Shown: positions 49,796 through 58,641 of the stretch, piece after piece
Position numbering within the stretch: position 1 is the first letter of the stretch
Layout: each line of letters starts with the position of its first letter
Assembly: GCF_039523435.1 (NCBI RefSeq)
Contig: NZ_BAAAFH010000003.1
Span: forward strand, 558,001 to 622,000
Length of the DNA: 64,000 nucleotides
Direction: 5' to 3'
DNA from: Wandonia haliotis
GTDB lineage: Bacteria; Bacteroidota; Bacteroidia; Flavobacteriales_D; Crocinitomicaceae
Notes under the pieces: model-generated
Databases searched by the model: none
The model's input: only the letters and a program-made list of their open reading frames with translations
Told to the model about the DNA's origin: nothing
Program-made: the position numbers and the translations under genes

Positions 49796-51405
49796 AATAA
49801 TTCAAGTTTAATCCTGAAAGTAGTTCCGACACCAGGTTGACTTTCCACATCAATACTACCGTTATGAAGGTCTGTAATTGATTTTACATAGCTCAATCCT
49901 AGTCCGAACCCTTTAACATTGTGTACGTTACCAGTGGGTATTCTGTACAATTTATCAAATATTTTTGAAAGATGCTCTTTTTTCATTCCAATTCCGTTAT
50001 CAATGATCTCCAGAATAACATGGTGCCCCTCTGTTTTCGTGATAACCCTGATATCGGGTTGTTTGTCACAATACTTTATGGCGTTATCCAGTAAGTTATT
50101 GACGACATTGGTAAGGTGGAATTTATCTCCGTTCACCATTGCAGAGCCTATAGCAACTTCGTTGTGTAATGTTCCTCCCAATGATTCCACGCGGAGTTTA
50201 ACTTTGTTGAGCACGGCGTGTACCAACGAGTTGAACTCAGTAGCTTCCTTATTAATTTTTAATTCACCTTTTTCTATGATTGCAATTTGGAGAATGTTCT
50301 CTACCAGTGACTCTAAACGCTTGTTTTCTTCCTGGATCATACCAATGAAAGAAGCAGTTGCATCCGGGTCCGCTTTTGATATGTCCGCATCTTTTAATGC
50401 TTCACAAGCCAAAGATATTGTAGAGATCGGTGTTTTAAACTCGTGGGTCATGTTGGAGATAAAATCTGATTTCATCTCGGAAAGATTGCGCTGTGTTAAC
50501 AGGGTTTTGTACATGATCCAGTATGAAATGATCATAAGTAATACAACGAGAAAAGCTGTTATGGCAACTCCCTGTATTTTTTTCCATAGGAATGTAGTTT
50601 GGTCAGGGAAGAAGACTTCTACGTAGAGGGGTTCATGAAACAACTCGGCCGGAAATAATTGGGCAGTATGATTGATCTTCTGTAAAGCTTTTGAATAATT
50701 AGGAAGACTATCCGGAACACTTAATACTTCTCCCTTTTCGTCAATAACCCTGTATTTATAGGACGTTTTTAACTCTCCCAGATACAACTCTTCCTGTAGA
50801 ATGGAATCCAGTAAATGGAGGTCAATACGCTCACTGGATTTCATAAAAAGGTCTTCCCTGAAAGCCTGAACCATCAGCTCGTTGATATATTTTGATTTTT
50901 TGAACAGGTTTTGTGCAGCACGAACATCCCATTCCATCATCCTGCCAGTTGTGTCCAGAGACATGTAGTTATTTTCAGGGGAGATGAGTTCATGGAATTC
51001 CTGTACATTTCTTGCTAATACACGATGTTGAACCTCAATACCTGTGATCGTATCAACGGCTTTACCGGTTATAATAAGATAGTTGAGTTCCTCACCTCTG
51101 ATGTTAATAATGGTATCTTTAATCTCGACCTTTTCTTTTACCGACATCAGGTTTTGGAATTCCTGTTTCAGCACATCTTTATATTTCCCGGAAAAATTCT
51201 GTCCCAATAATTCCCGGTACTTACGATACTCTTCTGATTTCTCGTGTCGAAGAGCAACACGTTCAAGAATAGTATGTGTTTTTTCGTCAAAGTCCTTTTT
51301 TTCCTGACCAATAGCCTCCTTCACCCAAAAAAACTGAAGGGCGATTAATGTCAGTAGCGCAATACTAATGACAGCTATAATGAAATATTGTCGTCTTTTA
51401 TCCAA
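49792..51405 (-). CDS. Membrane sensor histidine kinase (partner of the response regulator)
   Basis: 537 residues beginning at a TTG at 51405, directly after a stop codon, with no nearby ATG. TM helices at about 8-27 and 279-298 flank a 250-residue periplasmic sensor domain. The H-box SNMTHEFKTPISTI carries the acceptor His321, and the HATPase domain has N, G1, F and G2-type motifs (NLLDNAIKY, DNGIGMKKEHL, KGFGLGLSYV). It phosphorylates the downstream response regulator with which it shares an ATGA overlap. A RprX-like Bacteroides pair is similar in layout (established in that genus); the assigned role here is unknown. Confidence 0.94.
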   Translation of the reverse strand: MDKRRQYFIIAVISIALLTLIALQFFWVKEAIGQEKKDFDEKTHTILERVALRHEKSEEYRKYRELLGQNFSGKYKDVLKQEFQNLMSVKEKVEIKDTIINIRGEELNYLIITGKAVDTITGIEVQHRVLARNVQEFHELISPENNYMSLDTTGRMMEWDVRAAQNLFKKSKYINELMVQAFREDLFMKSSERIDLHLLDSILQEELYLGELKTSYKYRVIDEKGEVLSVPDSLPNYSKALQKINHTAQLFPAELFHEPLYVEVFFPDQTTFLWKKIQGVAITAFLVVLLMIISYWIMYKTLLTQRNLSEMKSDFISNMTHEFKTPISTISLACEALKDADISKADPDATASFIGMIQEENKRLESLVENILQIAIIEKGELKINKEATEFNSLVHAVLNKVKLRVESLGGTLHNEVAIGSAMVNGDKFHLTNVVNNLLDNAIKYCDKQPDIRVITKTEGHHVILEIIDNGIGMKKEHLSKIFDKLYRIPTGNVHNVKGFGLGLSYVKSITDLHNGSIDVESQPGVGTTFRIKLELL

Positions 51406-51464
51406 CTATTTATTGTACAATTCTATCAACAAAAAAACTCATAAATCTTGAAATTAGTCTGGGC

Positions 51465-53045
51465 TTAACTTTTTTTAACAGGGAAATACAATAGCTTTCC
51501 GGTACGCTGTTCTTCTTTGAATTTTAACTGTACAATTTCCTGAACCGTTTTTCCTGTTAGTTTTGATTCTAACCACGAGATAATATCCAGATACAGGAAG
51601 GGTCTCTTTTCATAAGGTTTATGACTTAATGCAACCAGTTTTTCAAGAAGGTTTCCGAAGGCCAGACTCTCCTGGTCTCTTGAGCTTAAAGGTAGTTTAC
51701 GTAGAAATCCCAGAATCTCAATTTGTACACCGTTTAAGTCATTCTTTTTTAGTAAGAAACGATACACAGACTTCACCTGATACTCCACCAAAATATCATT
51801 CCCCAGCTCATAGTGAGCAATGAGATTAAGGATTCTTGCAAAGGACTGGATATCTTCCCGCCATGCCTGTACCTTAAATTGGATAACACGGTTGAGATAA
51901 CGTATCGCCTCTTTATTCATCCCGGCGCCAAAGAATAAGCAGCCGATTTTGTAATATAAAACCATAATTCGGTGTTGGTCGAGAATGTGTGCATGGCGAT
52001 CTATGAATTCATCTATAGTCTCTGCCAGTTTTGTTCCCTCAGAGAACGATCCTTCCAGATAGTGTTTGTTTATAAGTGCTGTATACAAAAAGAGATAGTA
52101 CTGTACATTCACATTGTCACCTCTGTAATCCGGCATTTCGAGTTGTTCAAAATCAGTAATTGCCTGGGTAAGTCTCGGGTGATTCCGGATATTAAAAAGC
52201 GCCAGAAGTAAATTGTTATATCCTTTAAGGTACATCTCAAATTCAATGGTTCTCATTGCGGGGAATTCATCGAATAAATCCACCCATTTTTGTGAATATC
52301 GGTACCCCATTAAAAAGTCCTGTGTGATAACATAATACCATACATACGCATTGTAAAGCATCAATCGTTCATGAAAACCGAGTTCTTCTGCTTCAAACTT
52401 GGGAAGTTTGTCTTCAAACATGGATTGTATAACCTGGAAATCTCTTTCGTTACGGACAACCCCGACTTTGGTGTATAATCCGTACAGTTCAAGAGTTAAA
52501 TTGGAATAAGCAACAGTTTTACTTACCTGATTACTGAGCCGGGTGCTGTCTTCAATCAGCTGTGCTGCGCGATCCTTAAATCCCCGGGTTATATAAAGAG
52601 CTTCAATTCTTTTCTCAAACTCAATAAGCTCGAGTAGAAGCACTCTATCATTGGCTTGTTCGGCTTTACATTTAGTTCGTTCAATTATGCGTAAGGCTGA
52701 AGAATGGAGTCCTTTAATGTAAAGGATATAGGCATGGTCCAGACTCTCCCGGAGTTCCATTAGCTTATAGTGACCGGAATGTAAATTCCGCAAACTATTC
52801 AGAATCTGATGATATAAATGAGACTTGATATTGGGGAGCTGAATCTTTTTGATCTCCGGGTGTCTTTTCAGAAATAGTGTATCATCATAATTAGAGGAGC
52901 GGTCAATAAAGTTAAACAACAGAATGAATTTTGCACTTTCCGTACTATTGCCTGATCGTTTAGCGAAAAGCTTAAAAGATCGTTTTTCGGAGGAGCTTAA
53001 CGACTGAATAAGTTGAACGAGATGAATAGTTATGTTTTTAGTCAT
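51465..53045 (-). CDS. Helical-repeat (TPR-like) protein, unknown function
   Basis: 526 residues from the ATG at 53045 (MTKNITIHLVQLIQSL); longer open sequence to 53186 is not used. No signal peptide or TM helix. It consists of repeated amphipathic helices (AHAHILDQHRIMVLYYKIG, and similar) suggesting a TPR-like solenoid in the cytoplasm. This type of protein is common in Bacteroidota and usually annotated hypothetical; the family is not named here. It is transcribed alone, upstream of the two-component genes on the same strand. Confidence 0.7.
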   Translation of the reverse strand: MTKNITIHLVQLIQSLSSSEKRSFKLFAKRSGNSTESAKFILLFNFIDRSSNYDDTLFLKRHPEIKKIQLPNIKSHLYHQILNSLRNLHSGHYKLMELRESLDHAYILYIKGLHSSALRIIERTKCKAEQANDRVLLLELIEFEKRIEALYITRGFKDRAAQLIEDSTRLSNQVSKTVAYSNLTLELYGLYTKVGVVRNERDFQVIQSMFEDKLPKFEAEELGFHERLMLYNAYVWYYVITQDFLMGYRYSQKWVDLFDEFPAMRTIEFEMYLKGYNNLLLALFNIRNHPRLTQAITDFEQLEMPDYRGDNVNVQYYLFLYTALINKHYLEGSFSEGTKLAETIDEFIDRHAHILDQHRIMVLYYKIGCLFFGAGMNKEAIRYLNRVIQFKVQAWREDIQSFARILNLIAHYELGNDILVEYQVKSVYRFLLKKNDLNGVQIEILGFLRKLPLSSRDQESLAFGNLLEKLVALSHKPYEKRPFLYLDIISWLESKLTGKTVQEIVQLKFKEEQRTGKLLYFPVKKS

Positions 53046-53258
53046 CGTAGTTATTTTTTCGTTAACTTGTTGGTTTACATGTGTTTTATGTTTATTTGTT
53101 GTCAGTTTGACATCGTGAATATATGAAAAAAAATTTTGTAGAATTAGACTTTCCTTCACACATTTGTTACGAACCTGATGGTTCAATATAGATACAGGCA
53201 GTTTAAAGCCCTTAAATGGGAAGGAGTATTACTCCGCGTTTTTCGATTAATAGCATAT
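53046..53258. other. Divergent intergenic region before mgtE
   Basis: About 210 bases between the divergent 526-residue gene and mgtE with no supported gene. GGAGTATTACTCC at 53222-53234 is a small palindrome. Confidence 0.4.
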
Positions 53259-53284
53259 AGAAAGTTCGCCTAGGCGAACTTTCT
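53259..53284. promoter_or_regulatory. 26-base perfect palindrome upstream of mgtE
   Basis: Half-site AGAAAGTTCGCCT and its exact complement AGGCGAACTTTCT form a perfect 26-base palindrome. It lies 46 bases before the -7 element of mgtE between divergent genes, so a terminator is not required there. It could be an operator or, read on the plus strand, a hairpin before GTTTTATAA. Confidence 0.6.
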
Positions 53285-53329
53285 GTTTTATAAGGAGTAA
53301 AGGGACTTTTCATTTCCAAACAAATCAAG

Positions 53330-53337
53330 TACCTTTG
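53330..53337 (+). promoter_or_regulatory. TAnnTTTG promoter element for mgtE
   Basis: TACCTTTG ends 15 bases before the mgtE ATG at 53353. It fits the Bacteroidota -7 consensus and implies a very short leader. Confidence 0.55.
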
Positions 53338-53352
53338 CACAAATTTCAACGC

Positions 53353-54702
53353 ATGGCATTCGAAGTTACGAAGGAATTTCTAGAACAAATCAGACAAGCC
53401 GTTGAAGAAGGGAACAGCAGTTTTATTGAAAGTGCAATAATTGACCTGCACCCCGCTGATATCGCTGAGATTATTGATGAGCTGGATGCTCAGGAGGCAA
53501 AGTATGTTTTCTCCCTTTTAGATGATGAACAGGGAGCGGACGTACTGATGGAATTGGAAGATGATGTCAGAGAACGGTTTTTGAAAATTCTTTCGTCCAA
53601 AGAGATTGCTGAGCAACTGGAGCAACTGGATTCGGATGATGCTGCCGATATTTTGGGGGAACTTTCCGAAGATATACAGGAAGAAGTTATTTCCCAGATT
53701 GAAGATGATGAGGTCGCTTCGGAAATTGTAGATCTTCTGAATTATGATGAAGATTCAGCCGGGGGATTGATGCAGAAAGAGTTCATCCGGGCTCAAATGA
53801 ACTGGTCCGTGATGCGTTGCATTGCTGAATTACGTCGCCAGGCGGAAGAAGTTGAGAAGGTTTACACTATTTATGTAGTTGATGAAAAGAATGAACTTAT
53901 CGGTCTTCTGTCCTTAAAAAGATTGTTGTTTGCTTCTCCTAAGTCGTTGATTGAGGATCTGTACAGTAATAAAAAGATCATTTCGGTTAAGGCACACGAT
54001 ACAAAAGAGTTTGTTGCGCAACAGATGAGTAAGTATAATCTGGAGAGTATTCCTGTTGTTGACAGACAAAACAAGCTGATAGGTAGAATTACTATTGATG
54101 ACATTATTGATGTGATTCAGGAAGAAGCGGAAAAGGATTACCAGATGGCTTCCGGTATCTCCGGGAATGTTGAGGCTCGTTCCAGTGTTTTCAGATTGAC
54201 TCGTGCGCGTTTACCCTGGTTGGTAATTGCGCTTTTCGGAGGGCTTTTAGGTGCTCAGGTTATTAAAACTTTTGAGCCTCAGATTGCGCTCCATGCAATG
54301 CTGGCAATTTATATTACACTGATTCCTGCGATGGCAGGTAATGTGGGGGTACAGTCCTCTGCATTGATCGTACAGGGGCTTGCAAATAATACATTGCGAA
54401 CGACGGACCTGAAAACCCGGTTGACAAAAGAAGTATCAGTAGCCTTGCTTAATGGAGCTATATGTGCCGCATTGATCTTTACCTTTAATTATATTTTTTA
54501 TCAGGATATCCGATTAGGTGTAACGGTAAGTGTTGCATTAATGACAGTGATTCTTTTTGCTTCGTTTTTCGGGACAGTGATTCCACTAATTCTGGATCAT
54601 TACAATATTGACCCGGCTTTGGCTACAGGTCCTTTTATCACAACACTAAACGATGTTGTTGGACTCTTTGTTTATTTTGCGGTAAGTTTATTATTATACT
54701 AA
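53353..54702 (+). CDS. mgtE: Magnesium transporter MgtE
   Basis: 449 residues from the ATG at 53353 (MAFEVTKEFLEQ). Domain order: an acidic N domain with superhelical repeats (residues 1-130), paired CBS domains (about 130-260), and five C-terminal TM helices (about 285-449), including the conserved motif AMAGNVGVQSSALIVQGL. MgtE is a homodimeric Mg2+ channel that closes when Mg2+ binds the cytoplasmic domains. A possible regulatory palindrome lies upstream. It is followed 4 bases later by the dehydrogenase gene. Confidence 0.97.
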   Translation: MAFEVTKEFLEQIRQAVEEGNSSFIESAIIDLHPADIAEIIDELDAQEAKYVFSLLDDEQGADVLMELEDDVRERFLKILSSKEIAEQLEQLDSDDAADILGELSEDIQEEVISQIEDDEVASEIVDLLNYDEDSAGGLMQKEFIRAQMNWSVMRCIAELRRQAEEVEKVYTIYVVDEKNELIGLLSLKRLLFASPKSLIEDLYSNKKIISVKAHDTKEFVAQQMSKYNLESIPVVDRQNKLIGRITIDDIIDVIQEEAEKDYQMASGISGNVEARSSVFRLTRARLPWLVIALFGGLLGAQVIKTFEPQIALHAMLAIYITLIPAMAGNVGVQSSALIVQGLANNTLRTTDLKTRLTKEVSVALLNGAICAALIFTFNYIFYQDIRLGVTVSVALMTVILFASFFGTVIPLILDHYNIDPALATGPFITTLNDVVGLFVYFAVSLLLY

Positions 54703-54706
54703 GATC

Positions 54707-55660
54707 ATGTCAAAGAAGGTTGTTTTCCTGGATGTTGTTCATGAGGTACTTGAACAACGACTTGCAAAAGCAGGTTTTCAATGTATTGATGCAACACAAA
54801 TTTCAGATAAAGAAGCGAAAATACTTGTACAACAAGCCGAAGGAATTGTCGTTCGTTCGCGGTTTCCTTTAGATTCTGAATTGCTTTCTTCAGCGGAAAA
54901 ACTTGAATTTATCGCCCGGTCAGGAGCAGGTATGGAGAATATTGATCTTACATTTTGTGAGAAAAAAAATATCAAATTGTTTAATGCTCCTGAAGGGAAT
55001 AGAAATGCTGTGGCTGAACATGCCTTGGGAATGTTGTTGGCGCTGTTCAATAATCTGTTGAAGGGAGATCGTGAAATTCGTTCTGGAGTTTGGGATCGTG
55101 AAGGAAACAGGGGAATTGAACTGGACGGGAAAACAATTGGAATTATCGGGTTCGGAAACAATGGACAGGCTTTTGCGAGAAAATTAAGTGGTTTCGATGT
55201 GAATGTTCTGGTGTATGATAAGTATAAAACAGGCTTTTCTTTGGGACAGGTCGAAGAATCTTCCATGGAGCGTATTTTTGAGGAAGCCGATGTGGTGAGT
55301 TTTCATATTCCACAGAATGAAGAGACCATGTATTGGGCAGATGCATCTTTTTTTAACCGTTTTACGAAACCTTTTTTTCTGATCAATCTTTCGCGGGGAA
55401 AAATTGTTCGTATAGCCGATCTTTTGGAAGCGATTGATTCAGGGAAGGTTGCAGGAGCATGTTTGGACGTATTGGAATTTGAGAAATCAAGCTTTGAAAA
55501 TATGTTTGAAGGAGATCAGTTACCAGAAAGTTTCAGAAGGCTGATGGATTCGGAGAAAGTAATTTTAAGCCCGCATGTTGGTGGTTGGACAAAGGAAAGT
55601 TATTTCTTGTTAAGTGATGTGCTGGCTGACAAAATACTACATGAAATTTCCCCGTTATAA
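54707..55660 (+). CDS. D-isomer 2-hydroxyacid dehydrogenase family protein
   Basis: 317 residues. NAD-binding Rossmann domain with GIIGFGNNGQAFARKL (a GxGxxG variant) at about 145-160, catalytic Arg in LINLSRGKIVR, Glu region near LEFEK and His in LSPHVGGWT. The family reduces or oxidises 2-hydroxy acids; it includes phosphoglycerate dehydrogenase, but the substrate here is not readable. It starts 4 bases after mgtE and ends in the 100-base space before a DUF2911 protein. Confidence 0.88.
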   Translation: MSKKVVFLDVVHEVLEQRLAKAGFQCIDATQISDKEAKILVQQAEGIVVRSRFPLDSELLSSAEKLEFIARSGAGMENIDLTFCEKKNIKLFNAPEGNRNAVAEHALGMLLALFNNLLKGDREIRSGVWDREGNRGIELDGKTIGIIGFGNNGQAFARKLSGFDVNVLVYDKYKTGFSLGQVEESSMERIFEEADVVSFHIPQNEETMYWADASFFNRFTKPFFLINLSRGKIVRIADLLEAIDSGKVAGACLDVLEFEKSSFENMFEGDQLPESFRRLMDSEKVILSPHVGGWTKESYFLLSDVLADKILHEISPL

Positions 55661-55765
55661 CCTGATAGAATCTTTGTATTTTCCTCCCTTATTAGTAGTT
55701 TCGTGTGCACAAGTGCCTGAAAAGTTCAGGTAGTGTCGAATGAATTGTAAACAAAAGAGAACAAT

Positions 55766-56611
55766 ATGAAGAGATTAGCAGTAATGGCTATTGGTTTAGC
55801 TATAGCAACAACTTCGGTAGCGCAGAAGTTACCCAGAACAAGTCCGTTAGCAGAGGTAGAACAAACAGTTGGTTTGACGGATATTGAAATACAATACAGC
55901 CGTCCGGGAGTAAAAGACAGAACGATTTTTGGTGACGTGGTTCCTTACGGAGAAATGTGGCGTGTAGGTGCAAACGAACGAACAACGATCGAAACAGAAG
56001 ACAATATTAAGATTGAAGGGAAGGAATTAAAAGCCGGGAAATATGCTATTTTAGTAAAGCCCGGAAAGGATACCTGGCAGGTTATGTTCTCTTCGAATAT
56101 CGAATCATGGGGAACAAATGACTATGATCCGAAAGATGACGTGTTAACAATTACGGTAAAACCTGAAGAGGCACAGTTTACTGAAAACATGTTATTCTAT
56201 TTTGATGAAGTAGTTTGGGATAAAGCCAATCTTGTTTTGCAGTGGGATAAAGTAAAAATCCGTATTCCTATTGAAGTGGATGTCGATACTAAAGCGTGGG
56301 CCGGAATTGAAGAGGCTATTGCAAAAAATCCAAAGGATGCAATGGTATTGAGAAATGCGGCACGTTATTGTGCAGATTCAGGAAAACGTCTGGATAAAGG
56401 ATTGAAGTTTATTCAGGAGGCAAATGAAATCAAGTCATCATGGTTGCACAAACTGATTGAGGCAAGAATTTATGCCGCGAAAAAAGAATACGATTCGGCA
56501 AAATCTTCAGCTAAGGAAGCAATTAAACTTGGAGAAGAAGAAGCAAAAGAGAGCGGAAAAGAGTTCTCTTATAAACGTATGATTGAGTCGGAAATGGCGA
56601 AGTGGAAATAA
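55766..56611 (+). CDS. DUF2911-type secreted protein with C-terminal TPR-like helices
   Basis: 281 residues. Signal peptide (MKRLAVMAIGLAIATTSVAQ). The mature N-terminal domain (about 30-170) carries the segment IQYSRPGVKDRTIFGDVVPYGEMWRVGANE, typical of DUF2911, a beta-rich periplasmic family of unknown function. The remainder is helical with TPR-like pairs (AMVLRNAARYCADSGKRLDKGLKF). The start is the ATG before the signal peptide. It lies in its own unit and ends before a terminator. Confidence 0.85.
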   Translation: MKRLAVMAIGLAIATTSVAQKLPRTSPLAEVEQTVGLTDIEIQYSRPGVKDRTIFGDVVPYGEMWRVGANERTTIETEDNIKIEGKELKAGKYAILVKPGKDTWQVMFSSNIESWGTNDYDPKDDVLTITVKPEEAQFTENMLFYFDEVVWDKANLVLQWDKVKIRIPIEVDVDTKAWAGIEEAIAKNPKDAMVLRNAARYCADSGKRLDKGLKFIQEANEIKSSWLHKLIEARIYAAKKEYDSAKSSAKEAIKLGEEEAKESGKEFSYKRMIESEMAKWK

Positions 56612-56635
56612 GTCCCGAATAAACTTAGTTTTCAG

Positions 56636-56667
56636 AGCCGGAGCACAGATCGCTTCGGCTTTTTTGT
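56636..56667 (+). terminator. Terminator after the DUF2911 gene
   Basis: AGCCGGAGC (56636-56644) and GCTTCGGCT (56652-56660) form a 9-bp stem with one G-T pair and a short loop, followed by TTTTTT. Confidence 0.85.
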
Positions 56668-56717
56668 TTTTCTGTTTATATTAATGTTACTTTTGTTTAA
56701 AACAATAATAACATACG

Positions 56718-58586
56718 TTGGATAGTAGTAAACAGGTTTTGAAGTTTATCGTATTCTGGTGGTTGGTATTTACGTTTCAACGGGTTCTCTTCTCAATACA
56801 TCATGCAGACCTGGTTCTCTCGTCAGGATGGGGAGAGTTTTTGGGAGTATTTTTTCAGTCTTTCCGTCTGGATCTTGCAATGATCGGATTCATTGCATTG
56901 GCTACATTGCCTTTTTGGTTGTTGTATCACCTTTCGAAAGGTAAGATGCGTAAGATTGTCTGGCAGGTAATGAAATGGGAGCAAATCATTATTTTGTTGT
57001 TGATTTCTATGATCCATGTGGGAGAGATAAACGCCTATGGAGAATGGATGCATAAGCTTTCCGTACGCGTATTTAATCATTTAATTAACCCGGATGAAGT
57101 ATTCCGAACCGCGACAGGGGCCAATTATTTTTTCTTTTTCCTGTACGTATTTCTTGAAATGCTGTTTGGGATAAAAGTACTGAAGAAGATGTTTCGGTTT
57201 GAGCCCTCGCATTCTGTTTCTCCCATACGGAACAGTATATCTGTTTTGGGAATGACGGTTGTTTTGGGTGGTTTATCTTTTCTGAGTGCAAGAGGGGGGT
57301 GGCAACCAATTCCAATTGGGATTAATTCGGCGATGTTTTCGGTGAATCCGGTTCTCAATGATGTATCTGTAAATTCAACCTATTTCTTTCTACACAGTTT
57401 ACGTCTTTACGGAAAGGTAGAGCTGGACCATTATTTGGAAGAGGTAACACTTGAGGAATCAAACGAATTTACGACAGAAGTTCTTAGTTATACAGCGGAT
57501 CATACTGCTGTTTTTCTTGCTGAAAAACGACCGAATATAATTGTCGTTGTATTGGAGAGTTGGGCAGCAGACGCGATCAGTTACTCAGGGTTGCACGATG
57601 GGACAACACCCCATTTTGATAAGATGATCAGTGAAGGGGTGTATTGTAGTGAGTTTTATGCAGCTGCAGGAACATCAGAGATTGGTAACGCGGCTATTTT
57701 TGGAGGATACCCGGCTCTTCCTCAGGTTTCTCTGACAATGCATCCTGAGAAGAGCAGAAAACTTAAATCGTTGAATCAGACACTTAAACCGTATGGGTAT
57801 TACTCATCTTATTTGTTTGGAGGAGATTTGAAATATGGAAATATAGGGGGGTATTTTCTGGATCACCAATTTGATAAGGTGATGGATGAAAAGGATTTTG
57901 ACCCTGGATTAGAAAGAGGTGTGCTTAATGTGTATGATGAAGATCTCTACAAAAAGTTTTTACAAGAGATTAACCAAACCAAAGAGCCGTTTTTGCAAAT
58001 TGCATTTTCCGGAAGTACACATTCTCCGTATGATATTCCTGAAAAGTGGAAGCACTTCTGGAAAGGAGATGAAGCGGGAATTATGAATAGTATCCGGTAT
58101 GCGGATCACGCGTTATATGAATTTGTGGAAAATTGCCGAAAAGAAGAGTGGTTTGAGCACACACTTTTTGTGTTTGTAGCCGATCATGGTCGGACGACAC
58201 CAACTAATCAGAATGCAACAGCCGCGTCGTATTTCAGAGTCCCGTTGTTGTTTTGGGGACCATTGATTACGGAAGAGTTTCGTGGTTTTGATATGGACAA
58301 AATTGCGACACAGTCAGATTTTGTTGCCACGTTGTTGTACCAAATGGAGATTCCATCGGACGATTATCCCTGGAGTAGAGACATTATGAGTCCCGACTTT
58401 TATCCGTTTGCCGTTTATTCCAGCTCACTGGGATACGGATGTAAAGATGAGGACGGAGATATGTTCTGGTTTATGAATGCCGAAAGATTTACAGCAAATA
58501 CTTTTTCGGAAGAACAAATCAATGAAAAGATGGATAAAACCCGAAAGTATCTGAAAGTACTTTGGGAAGAATTTAAAGCACTTTGA
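56718..58586 (+). CDS. LTA synthase-family sulfatase-fold membrane protein
   Basis: 622 residues starting with TTG at 56718 (no ATG nearby). Five predicted TM helices (about 10-190) precede an alkaline-phosphatase-fold sulfatase domain (about 255-600). The catalytic Thr is in AGTSEIGNAA, with metal-ligand Glu in VVVLESWAAD and a VADHGR motif that provides His/Asp ligands. LTA synthase-type enzymes transfer glycerol-phosphate or phosphoethanolamine groups; Bacteroidota members are poorly characterised. It stands between the DUF2911 protein and rlmN. Confidence 0.87.
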   Translation: MDSSKQVLKFIVFWWLVFTFQRVLFSIHHADLVLSSGWGEFLGVFFQSFRLDLAMIGFIALATLPFWLLYHLSKGKMRKIVWQVMKWEQIIILLLISMIHVGEINAYGEWMHKLSVRVFNHLINPDEVFRTATGANYFFFFLYVFLEMLFGIKVLKKMFRFEPSHSVSPIRNSISVLGMTVVLGGLSFLSARGGWQPIPIGINSAMFSVNPVLNDVSVNSTYFFLHSLRLYGKVELDHYLEEVTLEESNEFTTEVLSYTADHTAVFLAEKRPNIIVVVLESWAADAISYSGLHDGTTPHFDKMISEGVYCSEFYAAAGTSEIGNAAIFGGYPALPQVSLTMHPEKSRKLKSLNQTLKPYGYYSSYLFGGDLKYGNIGGYFLDHQFDKVMDEKDFDPGLERGVLNVYDEDLYKKFLQEINQTKEPFLQIAFSGSTHSPYDIPEKWKHFWKGDEAGIMNSIRYADHALYEFVENCRKEEWFEHTLFVFVADHGRTTPTNQNATAASYFRVPLLFWGPLITEEFRGFDMDKIATQSDFVATLLYQMEIPSDDYPWSRDIMSPDFYPFAVYSSSLGYGCKDEDGDMFWFMNAERFTANTFSEEQINEKMDKTRKYLKVLWEEFKAL

Positions 58587-58626
58587 TTCATTTCAGGATT
58601 ATGCTGATCAACTGTAATTTTCGTCG

Positions 58627-58634
58627 TAACTTTG
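58627..58634 (+). promoter_or_regulatory. TAnnTTTG promoter element for rlmN
   Basis: TAACTTTG ends 7 bases before the rlmN ATG at 58642, so transcription would begin at about the start codon (near-leaderless). Confidence 0.5.
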
Positions 58635-58641
58635 CAGTGAA

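Noticed and set aside
49919..50626. Open frame of 235 residues on the plus strand
   Set aside because: Antisense to the histidine kinase with clear catalytic motifs; a shadow frame.
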